Made by a program: the position numbers and the translations under genes
In this document: positions 1 through 5,465 of the stretch, one piece after another
Position numbering within the stretch: the first letter of the stretch is position 1
Layout: each line of letters opens with the position of its first letter
Notes under the pieces: model-generated
Database searches by the model: none
What the model was told of the DNA's origin: nothing
What the model saw: the letters and a program-made list of their open reading frames with translations, nothing else
NCBI GenBank assembly: GCA_027311485.1
Contig: DAICYU010000237.1
Coordinates: forward strand, 1 to 6,656
Origin: Acetobacteraceae bacterium
GTDB lineage: Bacteria; Pseudomonadota; Alphaproteobacteria; Acetobacterales; Acetobacteraceae
Direction of reading: 5' to 3'
Length of the DNA stretch: 6,656 bases

Positions 1-191
1 ATGTTGCCGTAATAGCCCTTCAGCTTCTGCTTCGCCATCAACTGCGTGCCGAAGTCGGTCGGCTTCTTGCGGCGCTGGCCGTGCTGCCCGGGACCGTACT
101 CGCGCTTGTTGACGGGGGATTTCGGCCGGCCCCACAGGTTGATGCCCAGCCGGCGGTTAATCTTATACTTACTCTCGGCGCGCTTGGTCAT
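1..191 (-). CDS. rpsD: 30S ribosomal protein S4, N-terminal part (cut by window edge)
   Basis: S4 is a primary 16S rRNA-binding protein that nucleates assembly of the 30S subunit body and, in several bacteria, represses its own mRNA. Reading leftward from the ATG at 191-189 gives 63 codons. They begin MTKRAESKYKINRRLG and contain the S4 hallmarks NLWGRPKSP, REYGPGQHGQRRKKPTDFG and LMAKQKLKGYYGN. The frame is open to the window edge, so the rest of the protein (about 200 residues in the family) lies beyond position 1. An AAGG-containing purine stretch lies about 12 bases upstream of the start, a rather long spacing. A good sigma-70-like promoter and a leader hairpin lie upstream at 320-349 and 233-257. 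The gene is divergent from the small membrane protein/transporter operon. Identification is secure from the motifs. The only uncertainty is the missing C-terminal part. Confidence 0.95.
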   Translation of the reverse strand, partial: MTKRAESKYKINRRLGINLWGRPKSPVNKREYGPGQHGQRRKKPTDFGTQLMAKQKLKGYYGN

Positions 192-232
192 TTGGCGCGT
201 TGCCCTTTTCGTCCGCGTTGTTGAACCGGTAG

Positions 233-257
233 GCTCGCTGGCGACATGCCAACGAGC
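233..257 (-). promoter_or_regulatory. Leader hairpin upstream of rpsD
   Basis: On the minus strand GCTCGTTGGC, loop ATGTC, GCCAGCGAGC forms a 10-bp stem with a 5-nt loop. One of its pairs is a G-U wobble in minus-strand RNA, and the same position is a C-A mismatch in plus-strand RNA, so the full stem forms only in the rpsD direction. It ends about 41 bases before the rpsD start, inside the predicted 5' leader. S4 autoregulates its mRNA in several bacteria, so an S4-responsive or merely stabilising leader element is plausible. No match to a named leader family could be established by eye. Confidence 0.5.
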
Positions 258-319
258 GGGCGCGGGCCAGACCAGGAGTCCCTGGCGGTCCGTCCACGTT
301 CCCGGCCGTGAAGCGGCGG

Positions 320-349
320 GCTATAGGCGTTCGGCAGGCCGCTTGTCAA
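320..349 (-). promoter_or_regulatory. Predicted sigma-70 promoter of rpsD
   Basis: On the minus strand there is an exact TTGACA -35 box (plus positions 344-349). An 18-base spacer separates it from TATAGC (320-325), which matches four of six consensus bases. Shifted by one base, the -10 reads CTATAG with a 17-base spacer. Initiation would fall near position 313 and give an rpsD leader of about 120 bases carrying the hairpin at 233-257. Position and quality fit a strong ribosomal-protein promoter. The start site is inferred. Confidence 0.6.
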
Positions 350-379
350 ACATTGCCCCCGCCGGTAGCTAGCCGATCC

Positions 380-580
380 ATGATCACCCGTTCCGAAATT
401 ATATGGCTTGGCGTGTCTGCGGGCGTTATGGGCAGCCTGATCGGCGGCATGATGCTTGGCATCGGCATGGACCTTATCGTTAACGGCCAGCCGTTGGGAT
501 GGCTGCTGACGCTGCCCGGCGCCCCCGCCTCCGCCCTGCCCGGTTGGCTGCTGGCCCGCAAGCTCGCCCGCAATCTGTGA
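380..580 (+). CDS. Small two-helix membrane protein with glycine zipper (unknown function)
   Basis: This is a 66-residue protein starting MITRSEIIWLGVSAG. Two hydrophobic segments are visible, residues about 7-34 and 41-60, followed by a basic tail (ARKLARNL), as expected for a hairpin-like inner-membrane protein. The first segment has glycines spaced as a zipper (G11, G15, G18, G22, G23, G27, G29) and several methionines (M17, M24, M25, M30), which suggests close helix packing or oligomerisation. The frame is open upstream to an ATG at 308, but that stretch has no membrane or family character and overlaps the rpsD promoter, so 380 is preferred. No clear Shine-Dalgarno precedes 380. The stop is 16 bases before the nickel/cobalt transporter, so it is probably co-transcribed with it. 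I do not recognise a named family. A role as a transporter accessory subunit is only a guess from position. Confidence 0.65.
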   Translation: MITRSEIIWLGVSAGVMGSLIGGMMLGIGMDLIVNGQPLGWLLTLPGAPASALPGWLLARKLARNL

Positions 581-596
581 CCCGGCAGGCGGACGG

Positions 597-1655
597 ATGA
601 GACCAGGAAGGATGATCCGCGGACGCACGAAACGTGGGCCCGCCATCGCCTTGGGCACCCTGGCCGCAGCCAACGGCATCGCCTGGCTCTGGGCCGCCAT
701 CGCCTTCGCCCATACCCCCGCCCTGCTCGGCAGCGCGCTGTTGGCGTGGCTGCTTGGGCTGCGGCACGCGGCAGACGCCGACCATCTGGCGGCAATCGAC
801 AATGTCGTACGCAAACTGATGCAGGACGGCCAGCGGCCGCATCTCGTCGGCCTGTTCTTCTCCCTGGGCCATGCCAGCGTCGTGCTGCTCGCCTGCGTCC
901 TGATCGCCGCTACTGCATCCAGCGCCCTGGTCGATCCGCTGCGCGCCGTGATCGATCCGCTGCGCGTCCTGGGCGGCGTAATCGGCACCGTCGTCTCGGC
1001 CGGCTTCCTGATGGCGATCGCAGCCGTCAATCTGGCCCTGCTGCTGCGGCTGGCACGCGGCGGTGACTCCGATGCAGACCAGGACCGCCTGATGAGTGGC
1101 CGCGGCCTTCTGGCCCGCATCCTGCGGCCGGCGGCCCGCATGGTGCGGCGGCCGGCCCATATGTTCCCGCTGGGCTTCCTGTTCGGCCTCGGCTTCGATA
1201 CCGCAACCGAGATCGGCCTGCTGGCACTGTCCGCTGCTCAGGCCGCGTCGGGCCTGTCGATCGCGCAGGTGCTGGTGTTTCCGGCCCTGTTCACCGCCGG
1301 CATGGCGCTGATCGACACCGCCGACAGTGCCATGATGGTCGGCGCCTATGGCTGGGCGCTGTCCGACCCGCGCCGGAAGCGAACCTACAATCTGGGCGTG
1401 ACCGGCCTGTCCGTGCTGCTGGCCGTAGCCATCGGCGGTATTGAGGCGGCCGGGCTGCTGTCCGATCAGTTCGGCCTGCGCGGCTTGGGCTGGACACTGG
1501 CCGACACCGCCAACGGGCACCTGGGGCAGGCCGGCTTCGTCATCATCGCCTTGTTCCTGCTGGCCTGGGGTGTGTCAGCGTGGCGGTACCGGCGCGCGCC
1601 TGCGGTCGCCTACACCCGGCACCATCTGCCGACCGGCCCGTCCGGCGGCCAGTAA
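597..1655 (+). CDS. NiCoT-family nickel/cobalt transporter (HoxN/NixA type)
   Basis: This 352-residue integral membrane protein would import Ni2+ and/or Co2+ across the inner membrane to supply enzymes such as urease and hydrogenase, or cobalamin. The NiCoT signatures are all present in order. RHAADADHLAAIDN (residues 56-69) carries the metal-site pattern H57, D62 and H63. LFFSLGHASVV is at 86-96, LGFDTATEIGLL at 198-209 and FTAGMALIDTADSAMM at 232-247. About eight hydrophobic segments (near 15-38, 42-56, 83-105, 123-150, 190-212, 222-250, 262-288 and 310-334) and the length match the family. The ATG at 597 was chosen; an ATG at 612 with AGGAAGG immediately before it is an alternative. The gene sits 16 bases after the small membrane protein and 12 before the TPR gene. 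Metal preference cannot be read by eye. No nickel or cobalamin enzyme lies in the window. Confidence 0.9.
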   Translation: MRPGRMIRGRTKRGPAIALGTLAAANGIAWLWAAIAFAHTPALLGSALLAWLLGLRHAADADHLAAIDNVVRKLMQDGQRPHLVGLFFSLGHASVVLLACVLIAATASSALVDPLRAVIDPLRVLGGVIGTVVSAGFLMAIAAVNLALLLRLARGGDSDADQDRLMSGRGLLARILRPAARMVRRPAHMFPLGFLFGLGFDTATEIGLLALSAAQAASGLSIAQVLVFPALFTAGMALIDTADSAMMVGAYGWALSDPRRKRTYNLGVTGLSVLLAVAIGGIEAAGLLSDQFGLRGLGWTLADTANGHLGQAGFVIIALFLLAWGVSAWRYRRAPAVAYTRHHLPTGPSGGQ

Positions 1656-1667
1656 GCGGAGTCTGCG

Positions 1668-2459
1668 ATGCGAGGAACCGTTTTGCTGTGCGCCTGTCTG
1701 GCTAGTGCAGCCCTGCTCCACGCCGATCCGGCCCGCGCCGGCGATCCGCCGGTTGCCGAATCACAGGCCGTCGCGCTGTTCAACAGTGGCCATCACCAGC
1801 AGGCGTTGCGCGCGTTCGATCAGATCCTGGCCGGAAAGCCGGCCGATCCGGCCGAAGCCTTGTTCTACGCCAGCACGATACGGCTGGAAAACGCCGACTG
1901 GCAGACGGCCAGGCCGATGGTGGAGCGTCTGATGACGCTGCGTCCAGCCCTGTTCGCGGGATGGGAACTGATGGTGCAGATCGATCAGGCCGCCGGGGAC
2001 AAAGCCGGTCGCGACGATGCCATCACCCAGATCTACTCAATCTGGCAGACCACAACCAACCCCGAGGTCCGCGCCCGCACCGCGTTCCTCCGTGACAGGA
2101 TCGTTGGCGCGAAGCATGCTCTGCTGGCGTACCAGCGTCTGGACTCCGACGGCGATGACATCATCCGCTTCGTGTTCCAGCCGGTGCCGCCGCCAGACGG
2201 CCCGCGCCACCTGATCGTGGTCCGCGCCGACCGGAGCACCAACGAGCAATGGTGGCAGTCCAATCAGGTGCCCGAAGGCACCGTGGTGTATCACCTGGAT
2301 ACCCTGGAACAACTGCCCGAGGGGAAAGAGGCCGTCCGGACCTACCAGTTCTACGTCGAACCGCCGCACTATGACGATGTCCGCGCCAAGGTCGCCGGCA
2401 TCCTGGATGGCTCGGTTCGGCCGCTGAGCGGCGAACCGGACCCATTCTGGACGAAATGA
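1668..2459 (+). CDS. Exported tetratricopeptide-repeat protein (unknown function)
   Basis: This 263-residue protein starts with a Sec-type signal peptide: a hydrophobic core around residues 4-18 and a likely cleavage after residue 24 in ADPARA|GD. The mature part begins with TPR-like helical pairs (residues about 31-56, 61-92 and 95-128, for example ALFNSGHHQQALRAFDQILA), which normally mediate protein-protein contacts. Residues about 129-263 form a different, mixed or beta-rich domain with RFVFQPV, RADRSTNEQWW and RTYQFYVEPPHYDDVR, which I do not recognise as a named domain. A GCGGAG ribosome site lies 6 bases before the ATG. The gene follows the transporter by 12 bases, so co-expression is likely. 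It should act in the periplasm or at the outer face of the inner membrane. Any link to metal uptake is inference from the operon. Confidence 0.75.
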   Translation: MRGTVLLCACLASAALLHADPARAGDPPVAESQAVALFNSGHHQQALRAFDQILAGKPADPAEALFYASTIRLENADWQTARPMVERLMTLRPALFAGWELMVQIDQAAGDKAGRDDAITQIYSIWQTTTNPEVRARTAFLRDRIVGAKHALLAYQRLDSDGDDIIRFVFQPVPPPDGPRHLIVVRADRSTNEQWWQSNQVPEGTVVYHLDTLEQLPEGKEAVRTYQFYVEPPHYDDVRAKVAGILDGSVRPLSGEPDPFWTK

Positions 2460-2460
2460 G

Positions 2461-2501
2461 CCCGACCGTCGGGGAAGGCGCAACCGTCCGCGGTCAACGC
2501 C
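2461..2501. terminator. Weak hairpins between convergent genes
   Basis: The 34-base gap between the TPR gene and cfa holds CCCGA-CCG-TCGGG (2461-2473). A second imperfect hairpin (2477-2501) pairs GGCG/CGCC and ACCG/CGGT and runs over the cfa stop codon. Neither has a convincing T-tract on either strand. They could form a modest bidirectional transcription barrier, but this is weak evidence. Confidence 0.25.
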
Positions 2502-3750
2502 GCAACGGGTTTGCCGCTTCGACAGATTGCAGCAGCGGGCGCTTGGCTTCGGTGGCGGCGATATAGTCGCGGGTCAGCGGCACAACGTCGTGCCGGTGGG
2601 CAAGCTGTAGCTGCCAGACCATGTGCCCGCGGTAGCGGAACGTGATTTCCGAGGCCGCCAGGTAGAATTCGAACATCCGGCAGAACCGCTCATCATACAG
2701 CGCGGCGATCGCATCCCGGTTGGCGGCAAAACGGCGCCGCCAGTGCCGCAGCGTTTCGGCATAGTGCATGCGCAGAATCTCGATATCGGCCGCCATCAGG
2801 CCGGACCGTTCGACCGCCGGCAGCACCTCGGACAGCGCGGGGGAATAGCCTCCCGGGAAGATGTACTTCCGCAGCCATGGATTGGTGCTGCCGGGCCCGT
2901 CCGACCGGCCGATCGCATGGATCAGCGCAATTCCGTCGGCATCGAGGCAGCGCGCCACCGTATCGAAGAATGTCCGGTAATAGCCGACGCCGACATGCTC
3001 GAACATGCCGACCGAGACGATGCGGTCATAGGTCTGCGTCACCGCCCGGTAGTCGAGGAATTCGAAGCGGACGCGGTCCGACAGCCCTTCGGCCTCGGCG
3101 CGCGCACGGGCCTCGGTCAGTTGCTCTCGCGACAACGTTATACCGGTCACTTCAGCACCGAAATCTCGCGCCAGCGTCAGCGCAAGGCCACCCCAGCCGC
3201 AGCCGATGTCCAGCACCCGCAGGCCGGGCCGGTCCAGGCACAGCTTGGCGGCGATATGGCGCTTCTTCGCGGCCTGGGCTTCCTCCAGCGTTTCGTTACC
3301 AGTCGGGAAATAGCCGCACGAGTATTGTCTGTCCCGGTCAAGAAACAGGCTGTACAAACGCCCATTCAGGTCATAGTGATGCGCGACGTTCTTCGCCGAC
3401 CGGCTGACCGGATTGAACTGCGACAGGCGGCGGCCCGCTGAATCAACAACGTCCCGCAAGTTCATCACCGGATGACCGGTCGGATTTCGCTGCACATTCT
3501 GCAGGATCGTATCCAGCATTTCATAGATGCTGCCGCCTTCGACGGACACGTCGCCGTCCATATACGCCTCCCCCATGCCGAGAGACGGATTCAGAACAAG
3601 GCGGCGCACGGTGCGCTCATTGCGGATGCGCATGGTAACGATCGGGCCGTTACCATCGCCGTAAATTGACCGCGATTTGTCCGGCCAGACCACAGACAGC
3701 CGACCGGTACCGATCAACTGCCGAAGTATGCGATCAAGAAGTGCTCGCAT
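2494..3750 (-). CDS. cfa: Cyclopropane-fatty-acyl-phospholipid synthase
   Basis: CFA synthase transfers a methylene group from S-adenosylmethionine to cis double bonds of membrane phospholipid acyl chains, usually in stationary phase or under acid stress. The 418-residue product has an N-terminal lipid-binding-type region, then a class I methyltransferase fold. The SAM motif VLDIGCGWGG is at residues 179-188. Active-site landmarks match the E. coli enzyme pattern: YSCGYF with the Cys at about 145, MFEHVG with the Glu at 251, and IHAIGR with the His at 278, followed by YIFPGG (296-301) and HYAETLRHW. The start at 3750 is preferred because AAAGGA and GGAAG lie just upstream and the protein then begins MRALLDRIL, as family members do. 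The open frame continues to an ATG at 3792 without a ribosome site. The gene is convergent with the TPR gene and lies downstream of the rpsF operon in the same direction. Confidence 0.93.
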   Translation of the reverse strand: MRALLDRILRQLIGTGRLSVVWPDKSRSIYGDGNGPIVTMRIRNERTVRRLVLNPSLGMGEAYMDGDVSVEGGSIYEMLDTILQNVQRNPTGHPVMNLRDVVDSAGRRLSQFNPVSRSAKNVAHHYDLNGRLYSLFLDRDRQYSCGYFPTGNETLEEAQAAKKRHIAAKLCLDRPGLRVLDIGCGWGGLALTLARDFGAEVTGITLSREQLTEARARAEAEGLSDRVRFEFLDYRAVTQTYDRIVSVGMFEHVGVGYYRTFFDTVARCLDADGIALIHAIGRSDGPGSTNPWLRKYIFPGGYSPALSEVLPAVERSGLMAADIEILRMHYAETLRHWRRRFAANRDAIAALYDERFCRMFEFYLAASEITFRYRGHMVWQLQLAHRHDVVPLTRDYIAATEAKRPLLQSVEAANPLRR

Positions 3751-3776
3751 CAGCTTCCAATCCTTTGCTTGCCCAG

Positions 3777-3817
3777 GATATAGGACAAGCATGGATCAGC
3801 TTCTGCGGTTTCGTCAA
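3777..3817 (-). promoter_or_regulatory. Possible promoter elements of cfa
   Basis: On the minus strand a -10-like TATATC lies at plus 3777-3782 and a -35-like TTGACG at 3812-3817. They are 29 bases apart, too far to act as one standard promoter. The -10-like box alone would initiate near 3770, giving a leader of about 20 bases before the start at 3750. A cfa promoter in this gap is likely, because a terminator-like hairpin separates it from rplI, but the exact elements are uncertain. Confidence 0.3.
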
Positions 3818-3851
3818 AAACCGGATGCCGAAACGGCTTCAACAGGTTGTG

Positions 3852-3877
3852 CCCCGCCGGCCAGCCGGACGGCGGGG
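3852..3877 (-). terminator. Terminator-like hairpin after rplI
   Basis: CCCCGCCG (3852-3859) and CGGCGGGG (3870-3877) form a perfect 8-bp all-GC stem with a 10-nt loop, beginning 9 bases after the rplI stop codon. This is the expected place to end the rpsF-rpsR-rplI transcript. No long T-run follows in the minus direction, so termination may be inefficient and some read-through into cfa is possible. Confidence 0.5.
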
Positions 3878-3886
3878 TTGGTTCGG

Positions 3887-4459
3887 TTACCCTGGCTGAG
3901 ACGTATCAGATTCGAAGATCGCCTCGGCTGTGGGGATCTCCTCCTCCTCCTCCTCCTCAGCCTCGGCGCCAACCCGTTCACCACGCGCCTGCCGCTCGGC
4001 TTCTTCTGCGCTGCGGGCGACGTTCACGGTGACCGGGATGCTGACTTCCGGATGCAGCGACACGCGGACCTGCGACAGGCCGAGGGTCTTGATCGGATGC
4101 TCCAGGATCACCTGGGATCGATCGATCGTCAGGCCGGCTTCGGCGCTGGCATCGGCGATATCGCGTGCTGACACCGAGCCATACAGGCTGCCGGACTCGC
4201 CAGCCTGTCGAATGATCACGACAGTCAGCCCACCGACGCGTTCGGCCAGGCGTTCGGCCTCCTCGCGGCGCTTGATGTTCTGGGCTTCAAGCTGCGCGCG
4301 CTGCGTTTCGAAGTGCGCCAGGTTGTCCTTGCTCGCACGCAGGGCCTTCCTCTGTGGCAGCAGGTAGTTACGGGCATAGCCCGGCTTCACCTTCACCACA
4401 TCGCCCATCTGGCCCAGCTTCTCGACGCGCTGGAGCAGAATCAGTTCAACGGCGGCCAT
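3887..4459 (-). CDS. rplI: 50S ribosomal protein L9
   Basis: L9 binds 23S rRNA near the L1 stalk base and helps keep the reading frame during translation. The 190-residue product starts MAAVELILLQRVEKLGQMGD and contains the L9 signature GDVVKVKPGYARNYLLP (residues about 19-35). A long charged helix (about 40-75) and the C-terminal rRNA-binding domain (about 76-150) follow. It is longer than the usual 150 or so residues because of an acidic tail with seven consecutive glutamates. These are encoded by seven identical GAG codons, seen as seven CTC units on the plus strand at 3938-3958. AAGGAG lies 8 bases before the ATG and overlaps the rpsR stop codon. It is the last gene of rpsF-rpsR-rplI and is followed by a GC-rich hairpin. 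The acidic extension is unlikely to be needed for the core role. Confidence 0.96.
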   Translation of the reverse strand: MAAVELILLQRVEKLGQMGDVVKVKPGYARNYLLPQRKALRASKDNLAHFETQRAQLEAQNIKRREEAERLAERVGGLTVVIIRQAGESGSLYGSVSARDIADASAEAGLTIDRSQVILEHPIKTLGLSQVRVSLHPEVSIPVTVNVARSAEEAERQARGERVGAEAEEEEEEEIPTAEAIFESDTSQPG

Positions 4460-4471
4460 GGGATTGTCTCC

Positions 4472-4744
4472 TTACGCCACGATGTAGGGCAGCAGCGCCA
4501 GGAAGCGGGCGCGCTTGATCGCCACCGCAAGCTCACGCTGCTTCTTGGCGGACACGGCAGTGATGCGGCTGGGGACAATCTTGCCCCGCTCCGACAGGAA
4601 TCGGGACAGCAGGCGCACGTCCTTGTAGTCGATCTTCGGCGCATTCGGGCCGGAAAACGGGCAGGACTTGCGACGGCGATAGAATGGCCGGCGAGCGCCA
4701 ACAGCGGTCCGCCGCGCGGCGGGATTGACTTCGGTTTCGGACAT
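4472..4744 (-). CDS. rpsR: 30S ribosomal protein S18
   Basis: S18 binds the platform of the 30S subunit as a heterodimer with S6. The 90-residue product carries the family core: FYRRRKSCPFSG (residues 21-32), then IDYKDVRLLSRFLSERGKIVPSRITAVSAKKQR split over residues 38-70, and the C-terminal RARFLALLPYIVA. An N-terminal extension of roughly ten residues precedes the core. Only one cysteine (C28) is present, so a zinc-ribbon form is not expected. The ATG at 4744 is preceded by GAGGAG at 9 bases, formed by the last two Glu codons of rpsF. The gap to rpsF is 6 bases and to rplI 12 bases, so translation is probably coupled through the operon. Confidence 0.97.
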   Translation of the reverse strand: MSETEVNPAARRTAVGARRPFYRRRKSCPFSGPNAPKIDYKDVRLLSRFLSERGKIVPSRITAVSAKKQRELAVAIKRARFLALLPYIVA

Positions 4745-4750
4745 GATCGG

Positions 4751-5218
4751 TTACTCCTCGCCGCCGGGGCGGAATTCTTCATTGCCAAAGGAATCGCGGG
4801 CGCGGAATTCCTCACGGTCATCGAAGCCGCGGCGGCGGCCGCTTTCAAACCGGCCGGCCGGCTTCGGGCCGCGGAACGCGCGTTCACGTTCATCGGACTT
4901 GCGCGACAGGATGGCGGACGGCGCTTCCTCGATCTCTTCGACCCGGATGGTCATGAAACGAAGCACGTCCTCATTCAGGCCAAGCCGACGCTCCATTTCG
5001 GAGATGAAGGCGGGTTTGGCATCAAGGCCGAGCAGCAGGTAATGGCCCTTGCGGTTCTTTTTGATCCGGTAGGCGAGGCTGCGCAGACCCCAATACTCGT
5101 TCTTCTTGACGGCGCCGCCGTCGGCTTCAAGTTCGGTCTGGATATCGGCAGCGATCTGTTCAACCTGCTGCTGCGTGACATCGTTCCGCGCGATCAGCAC
5201 GGTTTCGTATAGCGGCAT
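4751..5218 (-). CDS. rpsF: 30S ribosomal protein S6
   Basis: S6 pairs with S18 on the 30S platform. The 155-residue product begins MPLYETVLIARNDVT. It has the S6 core EYWGLRSLAYRIKKNRKGHY (residues about 41-60), with the ferredoxin-like fold ending near residue 97. An Arg/Glu/Gly-rich tail of about 55 residues ends in PGGEE, as is common in alphaproteobacteria. The start at 5218 is chosen because AAAGGGGG lies 7 bases upstream and this is where S6 homology begins. The frame stays open up to 5356 but the extra residues are not S6-like. It is the first gene of the operon. In several bacteria the S6-S18 complex binds a leader RNA to repress the operon; hairpins lie upstream at 5263-5314, though no match to that motif could be confirmed by eye. 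Confidence 0.96.
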   Translation of the reverse strand: MPLYETVLIARNDVTQQQVEQIAADIQTELEADGGAVKKNEYWGLRSLAYRIKKNRKGHYLLLGLDAKPAFISEMERRLGLNEDVLRFMTIRVEEIEEAPSAILSRKSDERERAFRGPKPAGRFESGRRRGFDDREEFRARDSFGNEEFRPGGEE

Positions 5219-5262
5219 GTATGGACCCCCTTTGGCTTGTCTCTGCCCTGGCTGCAAAAGCC

Positions 5263-5279
5263 TTTTCCACCATGGAAAA
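5263..5279 (-). promoter_or_regulatory. Hairpin in rpsF 5' leader
   Basis: TTTTCCA, loop TGG, TGGAAAA on the minus strand forms a perfect 7-bp stem about 45 bases before the rpsF start. The right arm can alternatively pair with the following CTTTT (AAAAGGCTTTT), so two mutually exclusive folds are possible. This is a candidate leader element of the ribosomal operon. Regulation by S6-S18 is known for this operon elsewhere, but the sequence here was not matched to it. Confidence 0.35.
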
Positions 5280-5287
5280 CGGGCATA

Positions 5288-5314
5288 GCCGGGTGCGATG
5301 CCGTCGCGCCCGGC
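5288..5314. repeat. Long inverted repeat between rpsF and the propeller gene
   Basis: The plus-strand arms GCCGGGTGCGA (5288-5298) and TCGCGCCCGGC (5304-5314) pair over 11 positions around the loop TGCCG, with one G-U wobble. In minus-strand RNA the same position is a C-A mismatch that splits the stem into 6 and 4 bp. It could be a leader element for either divergent gene or a protein-binding palindrome. The strand asymmetry slightly favours plus-strand RNA. Confidence 0.4.
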
Positions 5315-5465
5315 AGGGAAGCGGCGGCTTGGACCACGGATCGGGGTGGATTGCAATCTCTTTTGACGGCGCCGGCCATCATGGCACTGCCGGCACCACT
5401 CAACCGCGCTGCCGCCGGGCCTTGGCCGCTGCTAGACTGCCACCCCACCGGAAGGGGCACATGGA

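Noticed and set aside
268..292. CCAGGAGTCCCTGG, resembling a cobalamin-riboswitch B12 box upstream of the metal transporter
   Set aside because: The match is partial, the sequence is better explained as a small CCAGG/CCTGG palindrome, no other conserved riboswitch elements are seen, and the rest of the aptamer would have to lie inside rpsD.
46..372. Plus-strand 108-residue frame at the left end
   Set aside because: It runs antisense through rpsD and its leader and has no recognisable features.
480..1520. Long minus-strand open frames opposite the transporter (346, 317 and 149 residues)
   Set aside because: They lie antisense to a gene with clear NiCoT motifs, are rich in Gln/Arg/Ala with no domain, and are expected by chance at this GC content.
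1668..1700. Possible lipoprotein signal (LCAC) in the TPR protein
   Set aside because: The cysteine at residue 10 follows too short a hydrophobic stretch and the -2 residue is atypical. A normal signal peptidase I site after residue 24 fits better.
2623..3441. Plus-strand 272-residue frame opposite cfa, and similar frames at 4313-5212 opposite the ribosomal genes
   Set aside because: They are shadows of cfa, rplI, rpsR and rpsF, which have unmistakable conserved motifs.
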